Assembly: GCA_900473205.1 (NCBI GenBank)
Contig: UCLB01000020.1
Location: 1-64,000 of the forward strand
DNA: 64,000 nucleotides
DNA from: Hyphomicrobiales bacterium
Lineage (GTDB): Bacteria; Pseudomonadota; Alphaproteobacteria; Rhizobiales; Rhizobiaceae
Direction: 5' to 3'
Every line of letters starts with the position of its first letter. Position 1 is the first letter of the stretch. Below are positions 14,980-25,558 of this stretch, piece by piece. A model generated the notes under the pieces. It had not been told where the DNA came from. It searched no databases and saw nothing but the letters and a program-made list of their open reading frames with translations. Both the position numbers and the translations under genes were made by a program.

Positions 14980-15903
14980 TCAGCCCAACGCAACCGCGAT
15001 TTCAGCAGCAAGCCGGGCATTGTTGCGCACCAGTGCAATGTTGGTCTCAAGGCTGCGGCCTTCGGTGATTTCGAAGATTTTTGCCAGCAGATATGGCGTG
15101 ACGGCCTTGCCAGCAATCTCATCTTCCTCTGCATGGGACAACGCCCGGGTGATGTAGATTTCCATCTCCTCGCTGGCGATCTCGTCTTCTTCCGGCACGG
15201 GGTTGGCGATCAGCATGCCGCCTACAATACCCAGCTGTTCGCGGGTGGACTGGAAATTGGCGATGGCCGCCGGGCTGTTGAGCGACAGCGGGCTCTTGAG
15301 GCCTGAGGAGCGCGACCAGAATGCTGGAAATTCCGTTGATCCGAAGGTAACGACCGGAACGCCCTGTGTTTCCAGCACTTCCAGCGTCTTGGGAACGTCC
15401 AGAATGGCCTTTGCGCCCGCGCAGACCACGATCACGCCGGTCTTGGCAAGTTCGGTCAGGTCGGCAGAGATATCGAAGCTTTCTTCCGCGCCGCGATGCA
15501 CGCCGCCGATGCCGCCTGTTGCGAAAACCTTGATGCCTGCATGTTCGGCGGCAATCATGGTGGCAGCAACGGTGGTGGCGCCGGTGCGACGTTCGGCAAT
15601 GGCAAAGGCGATATCGGCGCGTGAAACCTTCATCGCATCCGTCGTCTGCGCAAGCGCCTCGAGCTGGTGCTTCTCAAGCCCGATATGCAGCGTGCCGTGA
15701 ATGACGGCGATGGTCGCGGGCACCGCGCCCTGATCGCGGATGATCTGTTCCACGCTTTCAGCCATCTGGATATTGCCGGGGTAGGGCATGCCATGGGTGA
15801 TGATGGTGGATTCGAGCGCGACGATGGGCGCGCCGCGCTGTTTTGCTGCGGCAACCTCATCCGAATAGGCGATGGGCAAAAGCGGGGGCTGGGGTTTTGT
15901 CAT
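14980..15903 (-). CDS. psuG: Pseudouridine-5'-phosphate glycosidase
   Basis: 307 residues. It splits pseudouridine 5'-phosphate into uracil and ribose 5-phosphate, using Mn2+ and a lysine. Family motifs: PIVALESTIITHGMPYPGN, PATIAVIHGTLHIGL, KVSRADIAFAIAERRTGATTVAATM (with the catalytic Lys), FATGGIGGVHRGAE and NPVPEEDEI. Start at ATG 15903 (MTKPQPP) with GGAAG upstream; further upstream sequence belongs to psuK. It follows psuK by 31 bases and the two form the full pseudouridine degradation pathway, releasing uracil from RNA turnover. Confidence 0.96.
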   Translation of the reverse strand: MTKPQPPLLPIAYSDEVAAAKQRGAPIVALESTIITHGMPYPGNIQMAESVEQIIRDQGAVPATIAVIHGTLHIGLEKHQLEALAQTTDAMKVSRADIAFAIAERRTGATTVAATMIAAEHAGIKVFATGGIGGVHRGAEESFDISADLTELAKTGVIVVCAGAKAILDVPKTLEVLETQGVPVVTFGSTEFPAFWSRSSGLKSPLSLNSPAAIANFQSTREQLGIVGGMLIANPVPEEDEIASEEMEIYITRALSHAEEDEIAGKAVTPYLLAKIFEITEGRSLETNIALVRNNARLAAEIAVALG

Positions 15904-15934
15904 TGTTTCTTCCAATTCTATCTCAGCGATCTCT

Positions 15935-16873
15935 TCACAACATTTCGGCTGCGGGGACAAGGGCCAGCATCGCTTCCAGCGAACCCGTGTCCAGTTCCGC
16001 TGCCGTCGCACTGAGCGATTGAACGGTGATGGCGGCGGCCGCCGCACCCCAGCGAAGGGCCTGCGAAGGCGGCTCACCTTGCGAAGTTGCGGCGAGATAA
16101 CCCGATGCCATCGCATCTCCCGCACCGGTGACATCGCGCACGGCCTCGATCAACGGCGGATGGAGTATGGCCGTTTCCCGTTCGGAAAAGGCGACGACGT
16201 GACGCGCACCGCTGGTGATGACGCCGCCGCGAAGTCCGAGTGCGGCGAGGTGCTTTGGCCATTCGCGCACGTCATCCACGCTTTGACCCGTCAGCGCATG
16301 CGCCTCCGCCTCGTTCATGAACAGCATGTGGATATCCGGCAGTGCCGCTTTCAGCCTCACCACCTTGGCGGGGGAAATGGCGATGGCCGCCAGAGTCTTT
16401 TCGCAGACCCGCGCAGCTGTGCCGATGGCCTGCAATGTATCTTCGGGCAGGTTGGCGTCGCAGAGGATCATGTCGCTCGCCATGATCGCGTCGCGAACTG
16501 CGCGCACCCGCAGGCGACGCGGGGTGAACAGCCTGTAGAGGTCCATATCCGCAATGGCGATGACGAGATTGCCGTCGCGTTCCAGAATGGCGGTGTAGCT
16601 TGGCGTGCGGCGGTCTAGAAAGGTGAAGGGCGTGTCTTCCACGCCCGCTTCGCGTGCGGCAGCGGAAACCGTCTCGCCATTGGCATCACCGCCGCGCGGC
16701 GCGATGATCCTGACCGTAAAGCCAAGGCGCGAGAGATTGCGCGCAGCGTTGAACCCGCCACCGCCTGCCTCTTCCATCCACGCGCCGGGATTGCTGGCGC
16801 CAACCACGGTTTCGGTCTCGATCATGCCGCGGCGGTCTATATGTGCGCCGCCAAGAACGAGTATTTTCTTCAC
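15935..16873 (-). CDS. psuK: Pseudouridine kinase (PfkB family)
   Basis: 312 residues from a GTG at 16873, preceded by AAAGGAAAG. PfkB/ribokinase fold: VLGGAHIDRRG near the N-terminus, EAGGGGFNAARNLSRLG (substrate-binding GG motif) and RDVTGAGDAMASGYLAA with the GAGD catalytic Asp. The assignment to pseudouridine, not another sugar or nucleoside, rests on the direct linkage to psuG. It makes pseudouridine 5'-phosphate from pseudouridine and ATP. The pair has no nucleoside transporter gene next to it. Confidence 0.92.
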   Translation of the reverse strand: MKKILVLGGAHIDRRGMIETETVVGASNPGAWMEEAGGGGFNAARNLSRLGFTVRIIAPRGGDANGETVSAAAREAGVEDTPFTFLDRRTPSYTAILERDGNLVIAIADMDLYRLFTPRRLRVRAVRDAIMASDMILCDANLPEDTLQAIGTAARVCEKTLAAIAISPAKVVRLKAALPDIHMLFMNEAEAHALTGQSVDDVREWPKHLAALGLRGGVITSGARHVVAFSERETAILHPPLIEAVRDVTGAGDAMASGYLAATSQGEPPSQALRWGAAAAAITVQSLSATAAELDTGSLEAMLALVPAAEML

Positions 16874-17044
16874 TGCAAACTTTCCTTTTGTGATCGGTCA
16901 GAATCGCGTCGATTCGTGCCTGATGACCCGTTTGGATGCTATCGCATCAGCCATTTTTTCCACAGCGTAAAAAGAAAAACAAAAGTAGAACAAAGAACTT
17001 ATCCATATTTGATTTCAATATGATGATGTGCGCTTGTGGAGGGG

Positions 17045-17059
17045 GAACAAATAAAGTAC
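17045..17059 (+). promoter_or_regulatory. LexA box upstream of recA
   Basis: GAAC-AAATAAA-GTAC lies 61 bases before the recA start. It matches the alphaproteobacterial SOS operator GAAC-N7-GAAC at seven of eight fixed positions and the GAAC-N7-GWAC form; the lexA gene in this window has a perfect copy. LexA should repress recA here. Confidence 0.72.
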
Positions 17060-17120
17060 AAAATCGCCATAGAGAGCTTCATTGCCTGTGCGGCTTCAAT
17101 AACCTAAAGGTGGTTTCCAG

Positions 17121-18209
17121 ATGGCACAAAATTCTTTGCGTCTTGTAGAGGACAAAGCAGTGGATAAAAGCAAGGCACTGGAAGCGGCGCTTTCCCAGAT
17201 CGAACGTTCGTTCGGCAAGGGATCGATTATGAAGCTCGGTTCCAATGAAAGTATCGTCGAGGTCGAGACCATTTCGACAGGGTCGCTCAGCCTCGATGTT
17301 GCACTCGGCATCGGTGGTCTGCCAAGGGGCCGCATCATCGAAATCTATGGACCGGAAAGCTCCGGTAAGACGACGCTCGCCTTGCAGACCATTGCAGAAG
17401 CGCAGAAAAAGGGCGGCATTTGCGCATTTGTGGATGCCGAACATGCGCTCGATCCAGTCTATGCCCGTAAGCTCGGCGTCGATCTGCACAATCTTCTGAT
17501 CTCCCAGCCCGATACGGGTGAGCAGGCGCTCGAAATCACCGATACGCTGGTGCGTTCCGGTGCGTGTGATGTTCTCGTGGTCGACTCCGTTGCGGCGCTG
17601 ACACCGCGTGCGGAAATCGAAGGCGAAATGGGCGACAGCCTTCCGGGTCTTCAGGCTCGCTTGATGAGCCAGGCGCTGCGCAAGCTGACTGCTTCGATTT
17701 CCAAGTCGAAGACCATGGTCATCTTCATCAACCAGATCCGTATGAAAATCGGCATTTCCTATGGTTCGCCGGAAGTAACGACGGGCGGCAACGCCCTGAA
17801 GTTCTACGCCTCTGTTCGCCTCGACATCCGCCGCATCGGTGCGGTCAAGGATCGCGAAGAGGTTGTCGGCAACCAGACCCGCGTCAAGGTCGTCAAGAAC
17901 AAGATGGCGCCTCCCTTCAAGCAGGTCGAATTCGACATCATGTATGGCGAAGGCGTTTCCAAGACCGGTGAGCTGGTGGACCTTGGCGTCAAGGCCGGGC
18001 TTGTTGAGAAGTCAGGTGCTTGGTTCTCCTATAACAGCCAGCGTCTGGGGCAGGGGCGTGAAAACGCCAAGACCTTCCTCAAGGAAAACCCTGCGGTTGC
18101 CAATGAGATCGAACTGGCCCTTCGCCAGAATGCTGGTCTGATCGCAGAACGCTTCCTTGAGAATGGTGGACCGGAAGCCGATTCTGACGGCGTCGATCCC
18201 GACGCATAA
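17121..18209 (+). CDS. recA: Recombinase RecA
   Basis: 362 residues, of normal length. It forms ATP-dependent filaments on single-stranded DNA, promotes strand exchange and triggers LexA self-cleavage. Visible features: [11 protein letters not shown], Walker [10 protein letters not shown] (about 77-85), the Walker B region [26 protein letters not shown], loop L2 ([37 protein letters not shown]), and an acidic C-terminal tail ([11 protein letters not shown]). Monocistronic: a LexA box lies upstream and a terminator follows. Its neighbour alaS is also a common rhizobial neighbour. Confidence 0.99.
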   Translation: MAQNSLRLVEDKAVDKSKALEAALSQIERSFGKGSIMKLGSNESIVEVETISTGSLSLDVALGIGGLPRGRIIEIYGPESSGKTTLALQTIAEAQKKGGICAFVDAEHALDPVYARKLGVDLHNLLISQPDTGEQALEITDTLVRSGACDVLVVDSVAALTPRAEIEGEMGDSLPGLQARLMSQALRKLTASISKSKTMVIFINQIRMKIGISYGSPEVTTGGNALKFYASVRLDIRRIGAVKDREEVVGNQTRVKVVKNKMAPPFKQVEFDIMYGEGVSKTGELVDLGVKAGLVEKSGAWFSYNSQRLGQGRENAKTFLKENPAVANEIELALRQNAGLIAERFLENGGPEADSDGVDPDA

Positions 18210-18257
18210 ATCAGCTTAGCCCGTCTTCGGCTCGGCGATATCTCGGAATTTGAACTG

Positions 18258-18290
18258 TAAAGGCCGTGCGATTGTTTCGCGCGGCCTTTA
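18258..18290 (+). terminator. Intrinsic terminator of recA
   Basis: TAAAGGCCGTGCG and CGCGCGGCCTTTA form a stem of about 13 bp with one wobble around a 7-base loop, followed by TTTG. It lies 48 bases after the recA stop. Confidence 0.85.
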
Positions 18291-18400
18291 TTTGTGTCGT
18301 AACGCCGCCCTCTTTGGCTGGACAGGCAGGGTGGTGAGCGATAAAAGCCATTGATTTTTATGCTATGGCCGCGTGACTGCGTGGCAATGAAGGACTTCGT

Positions 18401-21064
18401 ATGAGCGGTGTAAATGAAATCCGGTCGACCTTCCTCGACTACTTCAAGAAGAACGGCCACGAAATCGTGCCATCCAGCCCGCTGGTGCCGCGCAACGACC
18501 CGACATTGATGTTCACCAATGCGGGCATGGTGCAGTTCAAGAACGTCTTCACCGGTCTGGAAAGCCGCCCATATTCAACAGCCGCATCGTCGCAGAAATG
18601 CGTGCGCGCCGGTGGCAAGCATAACGACCTCGACAATGTCGGCTACACCGCTCGTCACCACACCTTCTTCGAAATGCTGGGCAACTTTTCCTTTGGCGAT
18701 TATTTCAAGGAAGAGGCGATCACCCACGCCTGGAACCTGATCACCAAGGAATTTGGCATCGACAAGAACCGTCTTCTGGTGACGGTCTATCACACCGATG
18801 ACGAAGCCTTCGACCTGTGGAAGAAGATTGCCGGTTTCTCCGATGATCGCATCATCCGCATTCCGACCAGCGACAATTTCTGGGCCATGGGCGATACCGG
18901 CCCGTGCGGTCCCTGTTCCGAAATCTTCTATGATCATGGCGATCACATCTGGGGCGGCCCTCCCGGCTCTGCGGATGAGGATGGCGACCGGTTCATCGAA
19001 ATCTGGAACCTCGTTTTCATGCAGTATGAGCAGGTAACGAAGGAGCAGCGCATCGATCTGCCGCGCCCGTCCATCGATACCGGCATGGGTCTGGAGCGTA
19101 TTTCTGCACTGCTTCAGGGCAAGCACGACAATTACGATACCGACCTGTTCCGCGCGCTGATTTCCGCGTCCGTCGAAGCCACCGGCGTTCCGGCTGAAGG
19201 TGCGAACCGTGCAAGCCATCGCATCATCGCCGACCATCTGCGCTCTTCTGCCTTCCTGATTGCCGATGGCGTTCTGCCGTCCAATGAAGGTCGCGGCTAC
19301 GTCCTGCGCCGCATCATGCGCCGCGCCATGCGCCATGCCGAGTTGTTGGGTTCGCGCGAGCCGCTGATCTGGAAGCTGCTGCCAGCACTCGTTCAACAGA
19401 TGGGTCGTGCCTATCCTGAACTGGTGCGTGCCGAAGCGCTGATTTCGGAAACGCTGAAGCTGGAAGAAACCCGCTTCCGCAAGACGCTGGCCCGTGGCCT
19501 GACCCTGCTGTCGGATGCCACATCTACGCTCCACAAGGGCGACATGCTGGACGGTGAAACGGCGTTCAAGCTCCACGACACTTACGGCTTCCCGCTCGAT
19601 CTGACGCAGGATGCACTTCGCGCCCGCGAAATCGGCGTGGATGTTGCTGGCTTCACCGACGCGATGGAGCGCCAGAAGGCAGAGGCCCGCTCGCATTGGA
19701 CCGGCTCTGGTGACAAGGCGACCGAAACCGTCTGGTTCGAACTCAAGGAAAAGCACGGCGCGACCGAGTTTCTCGGTTACGACACGGAAACGGCGGAAGG
19801 TATCGTTCAGGCCATCGTCAAGGATGGGAAGTCGGTCGATAGCGCTGTTGAGGGCGACAGCGTTCAGATCGTTGTCAACCAGACGCCGTTCTATGGTGAG
19901 TCCGGTGGACAGATGGGTGATACCGGCGTCATCTCGTCTGACGACGGCAGCTTCACGGTGTCAGACACGCATAAGAAGGGCGAAGGCCTCTTCGTGCATA
20001 TCGGCACTGTTGCCAAGGGTGGTGTCAAGGTTGGTGATGAAGTTCAGCTGACGGTCGATCACGACCGCCGCTCACGCCTGCGCGCCAACCATTCGGCAAC
20101 TCACCTGCTGCATGAAGCACTTCGCGAAGTTCTTGGCACACATGTGGCCCAGAAGGGTTCGCTGGTCGCACCCGAGCGGCTGCGTTTCGACGTCTCTCAC
20201 CCCAAGCCCATGTCGGCTGAGGAATTGAAGATCGTCGAGGAAATGGCCAATGAAATCATCCTCCAGAACTCGCCTGTCGTTACACGTCTGATGAGCGTTG
20301 ACGATGCGATTGCCGAAGGTGCCATGGCGCTGTTCGGTGAGAAATACGGCGATGAAGTTCGTGTCGTATCGATGGGCACGGGCATTCACGGCGCAAAGGC
20401 CAATCGTCCTTACTCGGTCGAACTTTGCGGCGGCACGCATGTTGCGGCGACAGGTCAGATCGGTCTCGTGCGGGTTCTCGGCGATAGCGCCGTGAGCGCG
20501 GGTGTGCGTCGTATCGAAGCGGTTACGGGGGCAGGGGCTCTTGCCTATCTGGCCGAGCAGGATGATCGCGTCAAGGCGCTGGCGTCTTCGCTCAGAGTTC
20601 AGCCAGCCGAAGTGCTGGGCCGCGTCGAAGGACTGCTGGATGAGCGCAAGAAGCTGGAACGTGAACTGGCCGACGCCCGTCGCAAGCTCGCCATGGGTGG
20701 CGCTTCCTCCGAGGGTTCTGCTGGCGACGTCAAGGAAATCGGCGGCGTGAAGTTCCTCGCCAAGTCTATGTCCGGCATCGATGCAAAGGACCTGAAGAGC
20801 CTTGCGGATGAAGCCAAGGGTGGCCTCGGCTCCGGCGTGGTTCTGCTGATTGCGGTTTCAGAAGATGGCAAAGCCAGCGCGGTTGCTGCCGTAACCGAAG
20901 ACCTGACCTCGCGCTTCAGTGCAGTTGATCTGGTGCGCACCGCGTCCGCTGCTCTCGGCGGCAAAGGCGGCGGCGGCCGCCCTGATATGGCGCAGGCCGG
21001 TGGTCCGGATGGCGCAAAGGCGGATGAGGCCATAGAGGCCGTGGCCGCAGCGCTTGCTGCTTGA
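18401..21064 (+). CDS. alaS: Alanyl-tRNA synthetase
   Basis: 887 residues. It charges tRNA-Ala. The class II catalytic core starts with [15 protein letters not shown], with [17 protein letters not shown] (motif 1 region) and [16 protein letters not shown]. The editing domain has [18 protein letters not shown] and VELCGGTHV, which hold the zinc-binding His/Cys (HxxxH and CxxxH). The C-Ala domain with a Gly-rich stretch ([16 protein letters not shown]) closes the protein. Length and motifs are complete. A perfect terminator follows. Confidence 0.98.
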   Translation: MSGVNEIRSTFLDYFKKNGHEIVPSSPLVPRNDPTLMFTNAGMVQFKNVFTGLESRPYSTAASSQKCVRAGGKHNDLDNVGYTARHHTFFEMLGNFSFGDYFKEEAITHAWNLITKEFGIDKNRLLVTVYHTDDEAFDLWKKIAGFSDDRIIRIPTSDNFWAMGDTGPCGPCSEIFYDHGDHIWGGPPGSADEDGDRFIEIWNLVFMQYEQVTKEQRIDLPRPSIDTGMGLERISALLQGKHDNYDTDLFRALISASVEATGVPAEGANRASHRIIADHLRSSAFLIADGVLPSNEGRGYVLRRIMRRAMRHAELLGSREPLIWKLLPALVQQMGRAYPELVRAEALISETLKLEETRFRKTLARGLTLLSDATSTLHKGDMLDGETAFKLHDTYGFPLDLTQDALRAREIGVDVAGFTDAMERQKAEARSHWTGSGDKATETVWFELKEKHGATEFLGYDTETAEGIVQAIVKDGKSVDSAVEGDSVQIVVNQTPFYGESGGQMGDTGVISSDDGSFTVSDTHKKGEGLFVHIGTVAKGGVKVGDEVQLTVDHDRRSRLRANHSATHLLHEALREVLGTHVAQKGSLVAPERLRFDVSHPKPMSAEELKIVEEMANEIILQNSPVVTRLMSVDDAIAEGAMALFGEKYGDEVRVVSMGTGIHGAKANRPYSVELCGGTHVAATGQIGLVRVLGDSAVSAGVRRIEAVTGAGALAYLAEQDDRVKALASSLRVQPAEVLGRVEGLLDERKKLERELADARRKLAMGGASSEGSAGDVKEIGGVKFLAKSMSGIDAKDLKSLADEAKGGLGSGVVLLIAVSEDGKASAVAAVTEDLTSRFSAVDLVRTASAALGGKGGGGRPDMAQAGGPDGAKADEAIEAVAAALAA

Positions 21065-21075
21065 GTAAATGAATG

Positions 21076-21101
21076 AAAGGGCGGGCTTTGACCCGCCCTT
21101 T
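21076..21101 (+). terminator. Intrinsic terminator of alaS
   Basis: AAAGGGCGGG (21076-21085), loop CTTTGA and CCCGCCCTTT (21092-21101) make a perfect 10 bp stem 11 bases after the alaS stop. The flanking AAA/TTT lets it work in both directions, so it may also end the minus-strand FliO-like transcript. Confidence 0.88.
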
Positions 21102-21249
21102 GCATATAAGGCTTCCTATCGCTTCGCCGCCTTGCTTGTTGCGAGGGGCAGATCACATTGAATATTGTGGTTCGTTATTTCCTCGGGAAAAGCCAGAGGA
21201 AATAACTCGCTGGGCGTTACGCTGAGACCACTACTTCGCGTTTGGCGTC

Positions 21250-22509
21250 CTATCTGTCGCGCGTAACCGCCATTTCACCGAAAATACGCGCCATTTCCTT
21301 CTGCACGTCGCGGTCATCAGGGTCGCTGGAGACGGCTGGGGCGACTGGCTCTGCGGTTTCCTGCGGTTGCGCTCTGGGCTCAAGGCTCACATCCGGCGCG
21401 CCGCTGGCGTTGTTCTTTTCGATTTCGGCCTGAAGAAAGCTTTCGAAATCGCTGGTCAGCTGATCTCCGAAAACCGTTCCATCCGCGTTGGGCGCAAGAG
21501 GTTCGGGCTTGGCGACGTTGGCGGTGACGCTGATGGGTGTTTCGTTGCGGAAGGTCGGCAGGACGCGCTCGCGGGCGGCGTCAAGAAAATCGACGGCGTC
21601 GTTCTGGTCGATGAACGCTTCCCGCAACGCAATTGGCTCTGGTGCCACTTCAGGTGTCAGCACCGCAGGCTGCGGCGGCTGGATGGGCTGGGCAGAGACG
21701 ACCGGCGTGGGTGCTGTGATGGGCTGTGAAGCGACCGGGATAGGAGCGGGATTGGGTGCTGCCGGTCTTGCGGCAAGATCGGCCTGCAAGGATGCGACCG
21801 TGACCGCTGGGACGACCGCTGCCGCGACTGGAGGAACGATCGGCTCTCTGGCGACGGCCTTTGGAACCGGGGCAGCGTCTGGTGCTGGCTGCACTGGCGG
21901 CGTGACGGGGCGAGGCGCAGGTGGTGCCGGTGGCGTAGCGGTAACAATTGGTGCGGGTGTGGGCGTAGGGGCCGTCGGTCTTGGTGCAGGCGGCGGAACG
22001 GGGCGTGCTGCGGCGACGGGTGGTGCCACAGGTGTCGCTGCCGCAACGGGCGCGGCTTTTGCTTCCGGCTGGGGTGCAGGGGCTGCGACGGCGATGGGAG
22101 GAGCCGGGCGGAGCTCTTCTTCTTTCACAGGCGGCAGGGTTCTTTGACGGTTGGGCGCAATGGCCTTTTCCGATGTCAGCATTTCATCCTGCGGGTCGCG
22201 CACGTCTCTGAGGATAGGAATGGCACCGATGCCGCTTTCGATGACGATATCCGTCGGGCCGCCGATCATGACCAGATGCTCGACATTGTCGCGGCGCACG
22301 AGAACCAGCCTGCGGCGGGCGTCTACTGCCGTGGCATCCAGTACTTGCAGGCGTGGTTGGCGGTTCTTGCCGCCACGAATGAAGGGTGAGGAGCCACCGC
22401 GTCTGCGGATGATCCATAGGATGATTGCTAAGGCGAGAAGTGCAACGCCGACCCCTACGACAGCAACAATCAGATTGTTGCCGTAAGTGCCGATAAACTC
22501 ATCCATCAT
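21250..22509 (-). CDS. FliO-like membrane protein with Pro/Ala-rich tail
   Basis: 419 residues. One membrane helix (about 11-33: LIVAVVGVGVALLALAIILWIIRRR) is followed by a FliO/MopB-like domain (about 50-95: RLQVLDATAVDARRRLVLVRRDNVEHLVMIGGPTDIVIE). The rest is a Pro/Ala/Val-rich low-complexity region (about 115-330) and a more acidic end (NDAVDFLDAARERVLP, DFESFLQAEIEKN). The domain resembles FliO, a flagellar export chaperone, but no flagellar genes are near, the protein is much longer than FliO, and the same fold occurs in non-flagellar rhizobial proteins. The role is therefore open; the position beside cckA is the best clue. Confidence 0.72.
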   Translation of the reverse strand: MMDEFIGTYGNNLIVAVVGVGVALLALAIILWIIRRRGGSSPFIRGGKNRQPRLQVLDATAVDARRRLVLVRRDNVEHLVMIGGPTDIVIESGIGAIPILRDVRDPQDEMLTSEKAIAPNRQRTLPPVKEEELRPAPPIAVAAPAPQPEAKAAPVAAATPVAPPVAAARPVPPPAPRPTAPTPTPAPIVTATPPAPPAPRPVTPPVQPAPDAAPVPKAVAREPIVPPVAAAVVPAVTVASLQADLAARPAAPNPAPIPVASQPITAPTPVVSAQPIQPPQPAVLTPEVAPEPIALREAFIDQNDAVDFLDAARERVLPTFRNETPISVTANVAKPEPLAPNADGTVFGDQLTSDFESFLQAEIEKNNASGAPDVSLEPRAQPQETAEPVAPAVSSDPDDRDVQKEMARIFGEMAVTRDR

Positions 22510-22866
22510 CGAGCCAACCCTTCAGTCTTTTATCGGGCAAATGATTGCCGCGTTTGAATTTTTCAAGCAGTTTGAAGCGAAAAGACGATTTTTTTGCGCC
22601 AAGCACAAGTTTTTATCCGTGCTTAACCACGAAATTGCTGCACCGTTCCACCTTCCGCCACATTTCGACGTGGCAAAGGTGCCACGCAGTTGGCGATATC
22701 GCACCAATTGCGACGCATTCGCTGTGTATTGGCAAAGGTTTATGGTGTGCCGGAGCTTTTTGATATTTCTGCAAATTGCTACAAGGGATAGATAAAAGCG
22801 ATTCCGTTCGAAGCATTTGTCTTGGAATGATGAAGGATCGCCAAAACTGCAAGGGTTAGAGCCTCA
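22510..22866. other. Intergenic leader region upstream of cckA
   Basis: 357 bases between the divergent FliO-like gene and cckA. CGTGGCA (22669-22675) and TGCCACG (22680-22686) form a perfect 7 bp stem with a 4-base loop; GCCAC at 22657-22661 could instead pair with GTGGC at 22670-22674. AAGCAC and GTGCTT near 22600-22624 form a further weak stem. I see no open frame and no TTAA-N7-TTAA CtrA site. Confidence 0.45.
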
Positions 22867-25461
22867 ATGACCAAGGTGAGCCAAGCCAGCGACAATGACT
22901 TCCCCTTGGTGGATAGGCGCGCCCGTTCCGGCACGCTGTTGCGCATCCTGCTGCTGGCGCTCGTACTGGTCGCTGCTGCTGTTGGTTTCGTTTATTTCAA
23001 GAATTCGCTGGAGAACGAGGTCGTCCTCGGCATTCTCGGCGTTCTGGCCATGCTCGGCATTTTCTTTCTGGTGTCGTCCGCCATCGGCTTCATCGAAGTC
23101 ATGCCGCAATCCCAATCCGATGGCATGGCCCGCCGCTTCCTGTCCTCCCACCCGGATGGCACGCTGATCACCGATCCCAAGGGCCGCCTGGTCTATGCCA
23201 ACGCGACCTATTGTCAGATGACCGGCGCCAAGAAGGCGACGGATATTCAGAGCCTCGAGACGCTGCTGTCGCGCGACCGGGAATCCACGGAGGCACTCTA
23301 CCGGCTGATCAACGGCCTGCGCGATGGCAATGATGGTTACGAAGAATTCCGCCTGCTGAAGCCGTTGAGTGAAAACACCTCGCAGTCCGGCCCGCACTGG
23401 TACCGCCTGAAGGCGCGGCTGCTGAAAGACCCCAGCAGCAACGATCTTCACGTCTTCCAGATTGCCGATATCACCACCGAGCGTGAGGACCAGGAGCGGT
23501 TTTTCCGTGAATTGCAGAACGCAATCGATTATCTCGACCACGCTCCGGCCGGTTTCTTCTCTGCCGGCAAGCGGGGCGAGATCGTCTATCTCAATGCCAC
23601 GCTGTCGCAATGGCTGGGCATCGATCTGGCGCAGTTCTCTCCGGGCTCGCTGACGGTGTCCGATATCGTTGCGGGTGAGGGCATGGCGCTGATCGAATCC
23701 GTGCAGCCGCATGCGGGAACCAACCGCACGGAAATGCTCGATCTCGACATGCGCCGCGTGAACGGGCAGAGCATGCCTGCGCGCCTCGTACATCAGGTTA
23801 CGGCCACGCGCGATGGCGCGCCGGGCGAGAGCCGTACGATTGTGCTGATGCGCTCCAAGGGCAAGGAAAATGCCGAGTCCGCATCGGCTATGCGCTTTAC
23901 GCGTTTCTTCAACAACACGCCGATGGCGATTGCCTCTCTGGATGGCGACGGGCGGATTTTGCGCACCAATGCGCCCTTCCTCAAGCTGTTCTCCGGCGTC
24001 GTCGGGCGTGACGATATTGACAGTGGCGTCGTTCTCGACGCTGTGCTGCTCGATAATGACAAGCCGAAGCTGTTGCAGGCCATCGATGCCGCCAAGGATC
24101 GTCAGGGTGACATCGCACCCTTCGACTCGCGCCATCCGACCGACGAGACGCGGCATTTCCGTTTCTATGTCCATGCTGTGATCGATCAGGATGACGAGGC
24201 GCCGGAAGAGGTGGCCATCGTCTATGCCATCGAGGTGACCGAGCAGAAGGCGCTGGAAACACAGATGGCGCAGACGCAGAAGATGAATGCGGTCGGTACG
24301 CTTGCGGGCGGCATCGCGCATGACTTCAACAATGTGCTGACTGCCATTCTGCTGTCCTCCGACCATTTGCTGCTTCAGGCGCGGCCTGCCGATGCCAGCT
24401 TTGCTGATCTGATGGAAATCAAGCGCAACGCCAACCGCGCCGCCGTTCTGGTGCGCCAGCTGTTGGCCTTCTCGCGCAAGCAGACCATGCGTCCGGCGGT
24501 GCTGAATTTGACGGATGTCATCGGCGATCTGCGTATGCTGGTCGACAGGCTGATTTCCGGTACCAATGTGAAGTTGGAAGTGGATTACGGGCGCGATCTG
24601 TGGCCCGTCAAAACCGACCTTTCGCAGTTTGAACAGGTGCTAATCAACCTTTGCGTCAATGCGCGCGATGCCATGCCACAGGGCGGCAAAATTAAGATTA
24701 TCACCCGCAACATGGATGCAAGCGAGGTCGTTTCTCTCGGACGTTCGGACCTTCCTGCGGAAGATTTGGTCATGATCGAGGTCGCGGATACCGGAACCGG
24801 TATTCCGCCTGAGATCATGGACAAGATTTTCGAACCCTTCTTCACCACCAAGGAAGTGGGCAAGGGGACAGGGCTTGGCCTTTCCATGGTCTATGGCATC
24901 GTCAAGCAATCCGGTGGCTATATTTACCCCGACTCGGAAGTGGGCAAGGGCACGGCTTTCCGTATCTTCCTGCCGCGCCATATCATCGAGGTGGCTCAAC
25001 AGCTGGAGAATGAAGCGACTCAGGCCGCAGCAGATGCCGCAGCGGTGAAAGAGGCTGCAAAGGAAGAGCCCGTCGATCTAACCGGCAAATCAGCCGTCGT
25101 TCTTCTTGTCGAAGACGAAGAGGCCGTGCGCCGTGGCGGCAAGCGCATGCTGGAAACGCGCGGCTACACGGTGCACGAGGCGGGCTCCGGTACGGAAGCG
25201 CTGGAAGTGTTGGAAGAACTGGAAGGCAAGGTCGATATCGTCGTTTCTGACGTCGTCATGCCGGAAATGGACGGACCTTCGCTGCTGCGTGAGCTTCGCA
25301 AGACCTATCCAGACATGAAATTCATTTTCGTGTCCGGTTATGCCGAAGACGCCTTTGCCAAGAACCTTCCGGCTGATGCCAAATTCGGCTTCCTGCCAAA
25401 GCCGTTCTCGCTGAAGCAACTGGCCGTGGCCGTGCGCGAAATGCTGGATGGCGAAAATTGA
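22867..25461 (+). CDS. cckA: Cell-cycle hybrid histidine kinase CckA
   Basis: 864 residues. CckA sends phosphate through ChpT to CtrA and CpdR and so controls the alphaproteobacterial cell cycle; at low signal it acts as a phosphatase. Two membrane helices (about 24-40 and 50-72) are followed by PAS domains (about 90-230 and 330-460). HisKA has [27 protein letters not shown] with phospho-acceptor His485. HATPase_c has [36 protein letters not shown] and [18 protein letters not shown]. The receiver domain (about 745-864) has [11 protein letters not shown] and [13 protein letters not shown] with Asp795. Complete and in the usual order. A terminator follows. Confidence 0.97.
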   Translation: MTKVSQASDNDFPLVDRRARSGTLLRILLLALVLVAAAVGFVYFKNSLENEVVLGILGVLAMLGIFFLVSSAIGFIEVMPQSQSDGMARRFLSSHPDGTLITDPKGRLVYANATYCQMTGAKKATDIQSLETLLSRDRESTEALYRLINGLRDGNDGYEEFRLLKPLSENTSQSGPHWYRLKARLLKDPSSNDLHVFQIADITTEREDQERFFRELQNAIDYLDHAPAGFFSAGKRGEIVYLNATLSQWLGIDLAQFSPGSLTVSDIVAGEGMALIESVQPHAGTNRTEMLDLDMRRVNGQSMPARLVHQVTATRDGAPGESRTIVLMRSKGKENAESASAMRFTRFFNNTPMAIASLDGDGRILRTNAPFLKLFSGVVGRDDIDSGVVLDAVLLDNDKPKLLQAIDAAKDRQGDIAPFDSRHPTDETRHFRFYVHAVIDQDDEAPEEVAIVYAIEVTEQKALETQMAQTQKMNAVGTLAGGIAHDFNNVLTAILLSSDHLLLQARPADASFADLMEIKRNANRAAVLVRQLLAFSRKQTMRPAVLNLTDVIGDLRMLVDRLISGTNVKLEVDYGRDLWPVKTDLSQFEQVLINLCVNARDAMPQGGKIKIITRNMDASEVVSLGRSDLPAEDLVMIEVADTGTGIPPEIMDKIFEPFFTTKEVGKGTGLGLSMVYGIVKQSGGYIYPDSEVGKGTAFRIFLPRHIIEVAQQLENEATQAAADAAAVKEAAKEEPVDLTGKSAVVLLVEDEEAVRRGGKRMLETRGYTVHEAGSGTEALEVLEELEGKVDIVVSDVVMPEMDGPSLLRELRKTYPDMKFIFVSGYAEDAFAKNLPADAKFGFLPKPFSLKQLAVAVREMLDGEN

Positions 25462-25524
25462 CAGGAAAAATCCGACGCTCCATGGTTTTCGCTGGGGTGC
25501 CGAACTGAGTTGACACAGCCCCTT

Positions 25525-25557
25525 CGGCCATCCCACCTCATCGGGTGGCCGGTTTTT
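25525..25557 (+). terminator. Intrinsic terminator of cckA, touching the next start codon
   Basis: CGGCC-(ATCC)-CACC pairs with GGTG-GCCG around TCATCG, with a four-base bulge, and TTTTT follows (25553-25557). The T-run ends two bases before the ATG of the LuxR-type gene, so that gene needs its own promoter or read-through. Confidence 0.65.
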
Positions 25558-25558
25558 G

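Noticed and set aside
16988-16998. GAAC-N3-GAAC upstream of recA as LexA operator.
   Set aside because: The spacing is 3 instead of 7 bases; the site at 17045-17059 has the right spacing and position.
21488-22147. Plus-strand Gly/Ala-rich frame of 219 codons.
   Set aside because: Antisense of the Pro/Ala-rich tail of the FliO-like gene; the Gly runs are the complement of Pro codons.
22510-22866. CtrA-binding sites upstream of cckA.
   Set aside because: No TTAA-N7-TTAA is present in this gap; isolated TTAA words occur by chance.
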